Below are positions 35,832-45,300 of a stretch of DNA of 64,000 nucleotides, piece after piece. The position numbers and the translations under genes are program-made. Numbering within the stretch: the first letter of the stretch is position 1; each line of letters opens with the position of its first letter. A model generated the notes under the pieces. That model saw only the letters and a list, made by a program, of their open reading frames with translations. It ran no database searches and was not told the DNA's origin. Source of the stretch: Pelagimonas phthalicica (GTDB lineage Bacteria > Pseudomonadota > Alphaproteobacteria > Rhodobacterales > Rhodobacteraceae); NCBI RefSeq assembly GCF_004364805.1, contig NZ_SOAP01000001.1, forward strand, positions 1,922,001 to 1,986,000, written 5' to 3'.

Positions 35832-37476
35832 GAAGTTCCGAATTCGCCGTTCCCCGGGTGCTGAGGCCCCGGCAGAGCAGCCTGTTGCCCAGACTCCGCC
35901 CAAGCCTACCGCCGCCGCGCCGCAACCGCGCCCCCAACCCGTGCCACGCCCGGCCGAGGCCGCTCCTCGTGCGCAGCAACCGCGGCCCACGCCAGGACCG
36001 ATGGCCGGAGATGTGGCATCGCCGGATCAGGTGTCGGGCGAAACCGATATTGATGCCATTCGCCGCGAAGGTCTGACTGGCCGTCAGCTCCGCATGGCCC
36101 GCCGCGTCGCACAAAAGCACGGGCTCGCCCCGACCTCAGATTTTGATGCGGTGCGCCTGTTGCGCGCCAAGGGCATTGATCCGTTCCAACGCACCAACAT
36201 GTTGGAACTGGTCAAACCGGACGAGGCTGACCAGCCACCGGCCAAGCCAGAGGCACGCGTGCAGCTCCCGCAGACCGTGCAAGTAGAAAAGCAACAGCTT
36301 CCGTCGACAGAAATCGCCAACCCGGCCGAACGCCGCGCCGCCGAGATCACGAAGATCCAGCGCGAGCTGGCAGCGCGCCGTCGCAAGAAGCAATTGCTTC
36401 TGTTGTCGCGCTTGGCGGCCTTTGTGCTGCTACCGACTTTGCTGGCGGGCTATTATTTCTATGGCGTTGCAACCCCGATGTATTCCACCAAGTCCGAATT
36501 CTTGATCCTCAAGAACGATGGAGGCGGCGGCGCTGTACCGGGCCTATTGGCCGGTACCCAGTTTGCCACGGCCCAGGATGCCATCGCGGTGCAAAGCTAT
36601 CTGCAATCCAAGGACGCGATGCTGCGTTTGGATGCGGATGTTGGTTTCAAATCGCACTTCACCGATGAAAACATCGACCCAATCCAAAGGTTGGAGGAAA
36701 ATCCATCCAACGAAGAGGCCTATAAGCTTTACAAGCGTCATGTTGAAATCGGATTTGACCCGACCGAAGGCGTGATCCGCATGGAGATCATGGCCGCAGA
36801 CCCACAGGTTGCGACCGAGTTCAGTGAAGCCCTGATTGGCTATGCGGAAGAGCGTGTTGACAACCTGTCGCTGCGCAAAAGATCCAATGCGGTGCGTGAT
36901 GCCGAGCAGGGTTTGATTGACGCCGAACAATCCCGCCGTGAGGCCCAGGAAAAACTGGTGCGCTTGCAGCAAGAGACGAACGCGGTTGACCCCGAAGCGC
37001 AGATCGCCGCCTTGCGGTCTCAGATCAACACTTATGAATTGCAGTTGCAGGAAAAGAACCTTCAGCTTCAGGCCTTGCTGGACAATGCTCGCCCGAACCG
37101 TGCCAAAGTGGATGGTGCACGCGGTGATATCCGCCGGCTGGAGGCGCTTTTGGCCGAGTTGAACACCCGGATGGTGTCGGCCACAACGGGTGAAAACTCC
37201 TTGGCTGAAAAAGCGGCGCAAATCCAATTGGCCCAGGCCGATCTGGCAACGCGTGACCTTATGCTGCAGACCGCCTTGCAAACGCTGGAACAGGCGCGGC
37301 GTGATGCGTCGAGCCAGGCGCGCTATCTGACCACATCGGTCAAACCGGTCGCCTCCGAAGATCCCGCCTACCCACGAAAATTCGAAAACACGATTCTGGC
37401 ATTTTTGATCTTTGGTGGCATCTATCTGATGATTTCGCTGACTGCCTCGATCCTTCGGGAACAGGTTTCCAGCTAA
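35809..37476 (+). CDS. kpsE: capsule polysaccharide export protein (KpsE-like)
   Basis: A 555-residue inner-membrane and periplasmic protein of the KpsE/PCP type, bridging the membranes during capsule export. The first 200 residues are an unusual cytoplasmic extension rich in proline and alanine. A span (LLSRLAAFVLLPTLLAGYYF) follows near residue 200, then MYSTKSEFLIL, a long coiled-coil section from about 350 to 500, and a second span near the end (FENTILAFLIFGGIYLMISL). The ATG at 35809 lies inside the kpsT end, so translation is coupled. The N-terminal extension makes it longer than E. coli KpsE. Confidence 0.87.
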   Translation: MTTKPKAKKFRIRRSPGAEAPAEQPVAQTPPKPTAAAPQPRPQPVPRPAEAAPRAQQPRPTPGPMAGDVASPDQVSGETDIDAIRREGLTGRQLRMARRVAQKHGLAPTSDFDAVRLLRAKGIDPFQRTNMLELVKPDEADQPPAKPEARVQLPQTVQVEKQQLPSTEIANPAERRAAEITKIQRELAARRRKKQLLLLSRLAAFVLLPTLLAGYYFYGVATPMYSTKSEFLILKNDGGGGAVPGLLAGTQFATAQDAIAVQSYLQSKDAMLRLDADVGFKSHFTDENIDPIQRLEENPSNEEAYKLYKRHVEIGFDPTEGVIRMEIMAADPQVATEFSEALIGYAEERVDNLSLRKRSNAVRDAEQGLIDAEQSRREAQEKLVRLQQETNAVDPEAQIAALRSQINTYELQLQEKNLQLQALLDNARPNRAKVDGARGDIRRLEALLAELNTRMVSATTGENSLAEKAAQIQLAQADLATRDLMLQTALQTLEQARRDASSQARYLTTSVKPVASEDPAYPRKFENTILAFLIFGGIYLMISLTASILREQVSS

Positions 37477-37505
37477 ATCGACCAAAAAGGTCTAAAAACT
37501 GTCAC

Positions 37506-37534
37506 GGGGCTGTAAGAATTCGACTTGCAGCCCC
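37506..37534 (+). terminator. possible terminator after kpsE
   Basis: GGGGCTG at 37506-37512 can pair with CAGCCCC at 37528-37534 around a 15-base loop. No T-run follows, so the call is tentative. Confidence 0.4.
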
Positions 37535-37561
37535 CCCCGACTTTCCATTAAACGGGTCGAC

Positions 37562-37651
37562 GGAGAGGTGGCCGAGTGGTCGAAGGCGCACGCCTGGAAA
37601 GTGTGTAGGCGGGAAACCGTCTCGAGGGTTCGAATCCCTTCCTCTCCGCCA
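37562..37651 (+). tRNA. tRNA-Ser (anticodon GGA)
   Basis: A 90-base class II tRNA with encoded CCA. GGAGAGG at the 5' end pairs with CCTCTCC at 37641-37647, followed by the discriminator G and CCA. The D-arm reads GGCCGAGTGGTCGAAGGC, the anticodon loop is CTGGAAA with GGA, the long variable arm is present, and the T-arm is GGGTTCGAATCCC. It recognises UCC and UCU serine codons. The T2SS/RHS region begins just downstream, so this gene could be an island attachment site. Confidence 0.97.
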
Positions 37652-37823
37652 TTACCCTTTTGGCAAGACAGATCCCCACCTCTAAGGTGTTGTTTTTGTT
37701 GATGGCGAAACGATCCTTGCAAAAACATGGTCCTGCGCCAGGGGCGATCATCGCCATGATGGGCAAAACTATTAGAAACTTCGGAATTGATGGCCCCGTC
37801 CTACGCCGTCCATTCTGCAAATT

Positions 37824-38360
37824 TCATACCACTGTCCTCGTCACCCAGACATACCACGCGAAGAAACAAAGGAATGGACCGAATGCGACCAATTGCTGCC
37901 GCAATCCTTTGCGAATTCGCAGAAGGCGAAAAGCAGTGAGCGCGGAAAGAGCAGACAGAGCTGCCCCCAAGACAACCCAAATAGTACCAAGAAACCCGCA
38001 CCAGACACCAATGCCAGCCATCAATTTGACATCGCCCAACCCAAGGCCATGCACTTTGCGTGCCCTAAGATAAACGCTGCTGATCAACCAAAACGCCAAA
38101 GGCCAAAACACCCCGCCAAACAAATGGTCGGCCAGATCGGCCTTTTCAGTCGTTAGGACAAACGACACGCCGCTTAAAACGAGAAGTGCTGAAGCTGAAT
38201 CGGGTATCTCCAGGCTGTCCCAGTCTGCCATTGAGACCCAAACCAACAGCATGGCAAAAATCAATGCAGGCCAACCGCTTCCTGCTCCCCAAATCGCCAA
38301 GACTAGGCCATAAAGGCATAGGTGACTAAAGAGTAAGATCAGGAATTTGAGGCGTGGCAT
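37824..38360 (-). CDS. gspO: prepilin peptidase (GspO-like)
   Basis: A 178-residue A24-family aspartic peptidase with about five or six membrane spans. The two catalytic aspartates are visible in ADWDSLEIPD near residue 47 and in GLGDVKLMAGIG near residue 108 (the GxGD motif). The N-terminal methyltransferase domain of classical GspO/PilD is absent, as in the short CpaA/TadV forms. It would cut the leader of the pseudopilins encoded nearby. Its ATG overlaps that of gspK on the other strand, so the promoter of each gene must lie within the other gene. Confidence 0.85.
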   Translation of the reverse strand: MPRLKFLILLFSHLCLYGLVLAIWGAGSGWPALIFAMLLVWVSMADWDSLEIPDSASALLVLSGVSFVLTTEKADLADHLFGGVFWPLAFWLISSVYLRARKVHGLGLGDVKLMAGIGVWCGFLGTIWVVLGAALSALSALTAFRLLRIRKGLRQQLVAFGPFLCFFAWYVWVTRTVV

Positions 38361-39084
38361 GGGTATCCAAGATCGTGTGTTAAACCGACAAAGGTCTGAT
38401 CGGCGCGGCTATGCGCTGCTGGTCGTGCTTGGGACACTCAGCATAATCGCTTTCTTGTTTGCAACCTCTGCGGCGCGGTTAAAGGCGCAGCTATCCTGGA
38501 CGTCGACCGAAATACTACTGGCCAAACGGGCCCAAGAAGAACGCGCCTTGCTAAGGCTGGCAACAAAGCTCTTTGGTGACGCTTCCGGCCAAGTGGACCC
38601 CAGTGATAAGATCGAGCTTCCGTTTTTGGGAGATCAGGCGTCATTGTGGCTTCAAGACGTGGGTGGGTTGATAGATCTCAATTCTGCGGCGCCGGATCTG
38701 TTGAATCTGCTGGCCAGAGAGTTCAGCGTCTCAGAAGACGCCATGGAGCGGTTCCGACAGTGGCGAAGAACCCCGCACCGACTGCAAAGCGTTACCGACT
38801 TTGCCCGCGTGGCCGAGATTGATCCAGAAATCGTCGAAGGTCTCGATCCCTTTGCAACCGTTTATTCAGGTCGGTTTGGCGTTGCGATCGAAGAGGCCCC
38901 TATCGCTTTGCAAAGCGCCCTTCGCCGAGAGGCATGGCCCCTGCCAGAGCCATGGGCGACGCAGCCATCTGGACAAGTGTTCAAGGTCTTCCTTCAGCCA
39001 AGTGGTAAAACCGCGCGCGCGATTGGGACAATCAAGCTTCGGTCGGAGGAACAACCTGAGCGAGTTTTGGAGCTTCGCCAGTAG
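38359..39084 (+). CDS. gspK: type II secretion minor pseudopilin GspK
   Basis: A 241-residue protein from the ATG at 38359, behind GAGG. It has the pseudopilin-type N-terminus RRGYALLVVLGTLSIIAFLF with the long hydrophobic helix and the helix-hairpin region DVGGLIDLNSAAPDLLNLL, both typical of GspK. It is shorter than the usual 300 or so residues. GspK caps the pseudopilus in the periplasm with GspI and GspJ. The gene stands apart from the other gsp genes, which lie 16 kb downstream on the other strand, with the toxin locus between. Confidence 0.87.
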   Translation: MGIQDRVLNRQRSDRRGYALLVVLGTLSIIAFLFATSAARLKAQLSWTSTEILLAKRAQEERALLRLATKLFGDASGQVDPSDKIELPFLGDQASLWLQDVGGLIDLNSAAPDLLNLLAREFSVSEDAMERFRQWRRTPHRLQSVTDFARVAEIDPEIVEGLDPFATVYSGRFGVAIEEAPIALQSALRREAWPLPEPWATQPSGQVFKVFLQPSGKTARAIGTIKLRSEEQPERVLELRQ

Positions 39085-39353
39085 CAAGTTTCGTTCCTGT
39101 GAACTTAGGTTAGAAAAGGCGGGGAGGCGTTGAGCCATACCAGCCTGACAGAGCCGTTTTCGACGACGCTAATCTAGAACTCAATTATCCTAGACTTGGT
39201 AATTGACTTGGTAATTTGGCGAATTTCATCTTTTCAACTGATAACGGGGCAAAGCTGGTTTTAATTACTTACCAGGCGTTAAATTTCCTGTTGATTATTC
39301 TTTGACTTGCAGACAACTTGCAGGAGATTTTGTGTGTTATTGTGGGGACTCAC

Positions 39354-42300
39354 ATGTTTTCATCTTTTCTTGTTCGTTTTTGTTTTGCTCTTTCTTTTAT
39401 TACATTCTCAATTGCGAAACCTCTGAGTGCGGGCGAGGTCACGATTGGTCAGCCACATGTGTTGAACCCGCTTGAGGTAATGAGCACGCCTTTTGATGGG
39501 GATGTGACTGCCAGTTGGAGCTGGGAGGCGAGGCCGGCAAGTTCGGTGGCCGATTTTTCGGACCCTAGCACCCTGTTCCCCAAGGTTACACCTGATCTGC
39601 CCGGTACTTACGCAGCCAAGCTCCAGCTTTTGGACCAGTATGGCACCGCATTAGACACGGCAATTGTACGTTTTGGCACTGAGAACCTGCCACCAATTGC
39701 AAAAGCGCTGGCCCGGGGTGTTCCGGGTAATCAGGTGAGCTTTGAACTGGACGGTAGTGAAAGCTTTGATCCTAACGGTGATGCCCTGACCTACACCTGG
39801 AGCGTCGCTGAGGCCCCATATCAAGCAAATGTCGTCTTTACAGATAGTTCCGCGCCTCTCACCGGCGTAACCTATGATGCTGAAGGGTTTTATGTTCTCA
39901 TCCTCGAAGTGTCCGATACATCGGGTGAAATTGACCGCACCGAACTCAAATTCTTTTACGAATACGAATGGACCAAAGGCGCGGTACTGCGCAATCTGGT
40001 TCCAGAACCGTCCGCGCGTTTTGATAGTCTGAGCGGGTCGGTTGGTCAGCCGGTTTCCATAGATCCATGGCGCAGCGCCGACAGTGATGGCACCTATTTG
40101 GTTGCTGACATGAAGTTGTTGATGAGCCCCGCTGGCGCGAACCCAAGCTGGTCTGTCGATCAAAACCGGCTGGCAACCTTGGTGCCAGATGTGCCTGGCA
40201 CATACTTGGCGGCGGTTGATGTCAATGACGGGCGTATCTATTCCCGTGATTATATCGCCATTATTGTCGATAGAGCAGTGAACATAGCACCCGTTGCAAG
40301 AATTGCCCCGGTTTCCATTTCCGCGACTGGTGCGGCTGTTTCTTTGGACGGAAGTCAGAGTTTCGATTTGGATGGCGATTTGTTGTCCTATTCCTGGTCA
40401 ATCTTATCGGCACCCGAGAGCGCCGTTACCAGTCTGAACAGCAACAATACCCCGATTGTAGAACTGCAATCTGACCTGTCCGGTGACTACGTCGTTCAAC
40501 TGGCCGTAAGCGACGGCGCCAACAGGTCTTACGCAACGCTGCTGATCCGCGTTTCGGACAATCTGCCCTTGGCAGTCGCTGGGGTTGATCAGAACTCTGG
40601 GTTGAGTGGCATGATCACCGTTGACGGTTCTGCAGTTGCTGCGATCAACCCCACCTATCATTGGTCACTGACTGGATTGTCTGGCGGCACCGGCTTGGGG
40701 GCTACCCTCACCACCGACACTCTGTTGCCGTCAGCCGCTCGGATTTCGCTGTCGCGTGGTCAGATGGAGTTCTTCGACGCGGTCATGCTGGCCCCTGTAT
40801 TTGAACCGCTGAGAGCTGGCCAGCAAGGGGCATGTGCCTTTGATTTCATCCAGCCGGATGACCTGACGTCTGATCCGCATTCGGGCACAGCCAATTTGGT
40901 TTTTGAAGGTAAGGGTTGGGATATCTACGGCGAAAACCGTCAAGTCTGGCGGATCGAAAACCAGGATGTCGCCACTCATATTGTGACCCTGCGATCTGCT
41001 TCTGGCACCAGCCTTGCTGAACAAGAGCTGCCGGGGCAGGCCTCCGTTTACTTGATGACGGATAACCCAGGTGCCGGATTGGTCGATCTTGAGGTCAGCG
41101 GCGCAAGCGTCACTTCGGCCCCGGTGAACACCGGGTACTTCCTGCGCGCTGAAAATGTCTGTACCGACCTGATCGCAACCACGGCGCAGTTGATTGTCGA
41201 GGCTGATAACGGTGTGTCCAAACCTGACACGCTGTTCATCGGGGACGCAAATTTGCGTCCTACGCTGGTTCGCAATGAAAACACGCCGGCTGCGAACGGT
41301 GGGGTTTTGTCGCTGAACGGGGCTGACTATGCCAATGATCTCGATGGTGACACGCTAAGTTATTCGTGGTCCTTGTTGCGTCGCCCCGACACCAGTTCTG
41401 CGGCATTGGCTGAAAAGGTGGTTGTGACTGATGTGCTGGAATTCACACCTGATGTCACCGGCTTGTATCTGATCCAGTTGACCGCCCATGACGGTGAGTT
41501 GATGGCGGAACCCGTCGTTCTGGCAATCGACACAAGCAATACCCAGCCTGTTGCGGTGGCATCGGGCCCAGCTCAGGCCTTTGTTGGCGAAACGGTCACT
41601 TTTGATGGCAGCGCCTCTTATGACCCGGATGGCGACTCGCTCAGTTTTGGGTGGACGATTGAAAGCCAACCTGCAGGAAGCGCCGCCACGATTGCTGACC
41701 CGTTTGGGCCGCTGGCGCAATTTACTCCGGATCGGCGTGGTAGCTACATCTTTGGTCTGCGCGTCGCGGATTACGGGCTCGGTTCCGAACTGGCGTTGGT
41801 GACGCTGGATGTGCCAAACCGCGCCCCGGTTGCGGCCTTGGAAGGTCCAACAGCAATCGACACATTGACCAATGTCACCCTATCCGCGCTCGCCTCAGCT
41901 GACCCGGACAATGATCCGCTCACTTACAGCTTTGCGATCACTACCGCTCCCGCAGGGGCGCTGGTGGACATCACGCCCAACGGTGGTGAAGCCGTGTTCA
42001 CGACCAATACCGCCGGGTCTTATGTCGTGACCGTGACGGTGTCTGATGGCGACGCCAGTTCGACCGCCGAGTTGGCGATTTCAGCGCAGGCCCGCAACTC
42101 TGCTCCGGTTTTGGGCGATCTTCTGGATGTCTACACGGTCGAACTTGGTCTGGAATTGGCGCTGGATCTGACGGCGACAGATGCTGATGGCGACACGCTC
42201 AGCTTCTTTGCCAATCCACTGCCTCTGGTGGATGGGGCTGTTTTGCAGGCCAATAGCGGTGCGTTGCGTTTCCGACCCGAAGCCGGGCAAGAAGGCAGCT

Positions 42301-45300
42301 ATGCTGTGACTTTGGGCGTCTCGGACGGAGCGCAAAGCGACACGGCGCAAATCGTGATCAACGTGGTTGCCGCTGCGGCCGGTGATACGGCGCTGACAGG
42401 TGTGGTGCGTGACGCGGTTACCGGTGCGGTTTTGCCGGATGTGCCGCTGCATCTACAAACCGCTGCGCTTAGCACAACCTCTGGCCCGGATGGCAGTTTC
42501 AGCTTTGGCAGCCTGCAAGTCGGGAGCGATGTGATCGAGGCGCTGCCGACAAGTGGTTATCTTGGCTTGTCCCAAAGCGTGCGGGTCACCGAAAATCAGA
42601 TCCGAGATGTTGATCCCGATCTGTTGCTGACTCCGCTAAACGATGGTTGCGCCACGGTGGTGGCCGGGGTCGAAACGGTTCTAACCGGCACGAGCTCCGG
42701 CGTGACGGTCACCATTCCGGCGGGCAGCATGACCAACGCCGCCGATGGCACGGCCTATACCGGTCAGGTTTGCCTGGGATCACTGCCACAGCTCTTCGCG
42801 CATAATGCTTTGCCAGATGATGTGCAGGCCTGCCACATCTACGCGCTTGATGCCCCGGGTGCCCAGTTCGGCGCACCCGTGACCATCACTGCCCCCAATT
42901 CGGATCAACTACCCCAAGGCGCGGTGGCCGATCTTTGGGCAACTGGTCTGGGCGGCGAAATGTCGGTTATCGGGTCCGCTTCAGTTGTGGCCGGTGGCGC
43001 AGCCGTTCAAGCCGAATTGACGATGCCTGGACAAGGGGCCTTGATCAGCGTGTTGCCGAAAGCGCCAACGCTGATTGCGTCGGAAGATATGCCCACCGGT
43101 GTCCAACACTTGACACCTTTCAATGGTGATTTGGCTGAGACCTATACTCTGCCGGGGTATCGCGCCTTTAATCGAGATCAATCGGTCGGGCTTGCTTATC
43201 ATTCCTCCGCGGCCAACCCTAAAGCCTTGGTTGGTAGCATCGTTACTATAGCCAGTGACGCTGGATTGCCCGTAACGGTTCAAACCAAAATTGAGCTACA
43301 GGGGCTTACCTACGACGATTTGCCCGCGTGGACACCACGAGAAAGTGCGAATGGCTCGGTAGCAGCGGTTATTGGCGAAGAAGTATCTCTGCGCCAAACG
43401 GCAACAATCGACACGATTGGGCTTGCTCAAGGCCGCTATCCTTATGGTTTTGTCAGTCAGGCAATGTATGCCTGCTCGACCGTCTCAACGCGCATCGACG
43501 GTGAGTTCTATCAGCGCAACGCAGTCGAAAGCCCCTATGGGCGCGGCTGGGCTGTGGATGGACTACAAAGCTTGACAGTCACTCCGGATGGCAAGGTTGC
43601 TATTCAAGACGATGACACCGTTACAACGTTTGACCCAGCTCCGACTGTAACTTCCTTCCAACCTGATCCAATCGTTGTCGAGACGGTTGGCACGATGAAT
43701 ACGGTGATCCACGACCTGAACTTGGATGGGTTGCAAGATATTGCTTTCGCCGAGGGGGGCACCGGCGAGATCAAATTCATGCTGAACTTAGGCGAGGGGC
43801 AATTCTCTGACCCCGTCGCTATTCCGGTAGCAGATACCGTTGAAATCCCGCAGACCGGAACTTTTACGCCTAAGCTGTTAGAAGTCGTTGCCGGACAAAT
43901 CAGCGAAGACGGTTTCGCTGATTTCGCGTACGGAATCCAAAGCCCTGGTACGCTCGCTGTGCTCGGTGGTGATGGTAACGGCGGGTTTTCCGAGCTCTCC
44001 AGTGAAGTTCGGAGTATGCGCGATTTGGGCATCGCGGATATGAACGATGACGGGTATCCAGATATTGTTGTCTCCAGCAGGACAAGCTTAAGTGCCGCAC
44101 TTACAGTGAGTTATGGGGCCGCAGACGGTGAGGATCGCCGTGGTGTCAGATATGGGCTGGGTAGTGCGCGCCCAGGGGATAGCCGCGATAACACAGGGTT
44201 GCAGGTTCTTCTAGGCGATGTCGACAATGACGGACTGATTGACGCTGGTTATCGGTCAGAACAAGGGTTTCGAATCCTGTTCAGCTCGGTCTCAGCGACC
44301 AACAGCACCCTCCGGCAAGGGTTCCCAGGCCCTATCTACGGTGACAGCGGAACAAACCTGTTGGGCAACTATGCCGAGTTGATGGATGCCAACAAGGATG
44401 GACTTCTTGATGTTGTTTGGAGTGGGACCGACCGATTAGACGTCTTCCTGAACGAAGGCGGCAGAGACTTTGGTGCTCCGATTTCCCTGGCAAGACCTGC
44501 AAGTGCAAGCGCAGCAGGTTACGTTACTGTGTTCGACGTTGATGGGGACGAAAACGACGACATTATCCTGTCAACAACTGGATCAGTCGCCGTCTATTAC
44601 GGCAATGGCGATGGGACTTTCCTACCATTTGAAGAAGGGACAGTGCCGGAGACATTTGTCGATGCCGATATTGCCGATCTGAACGGTGATGGTAGCCCTG
44701 ATTTGGTCTCGGCGCAGCGGTTTAGTGTAACGGTTCGCTTCTCCGACGTGACGGGTAGTCAACGATTCATAGCTGGCGCAGGCGAGTTTTCGTCCCTAGC
44801 GCGCTTGGATGACGGTGGATGGGAGCGACGCTACAAAGATGGCAGCACGGTCATCTTTGATGCTGCTGGCCGCCAGACTGAGACACGCGATACGCAAGGC
44901 AATGCTCTTGTCTATAGCTACGACAGCGACAACCGCGTGACTTCTATCACCGATCAAGTTGGTGGTGTTACTCTGTTCACTTACGACGCGTCGTCTGGGC
45001 GTCTCGCCACAGTGACTTATCCAGACGGCAGATTGACAACGTTCGCCTATGACGATCTTGGAAACTTGGCAAATATCACGGACCCCACGAGTGCCACGGT
45101 CAGTTTCGCATATGACGAAAATGGTCGCCTGATTTCCACGACCAATCAAAACGGACATCAATCAAGCTACAGCTACGATGCCTATGGAAACATGAGCGGT
45201 GCGACATTGCCCGATGGGTCCAGCATCGCAAATCAAGTTGCAGCGTCGCTTGGTCTGGTTGATGGGTTGGGCGGTCTCAACAGTGAACCTTTGCTATATG

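Noticed and set aside
36544-37485. Minus-strand frame of 313 codons
   Set aside because: It mirrors the coiled-coil part of kpsE and looks like a codon-bias shadow.
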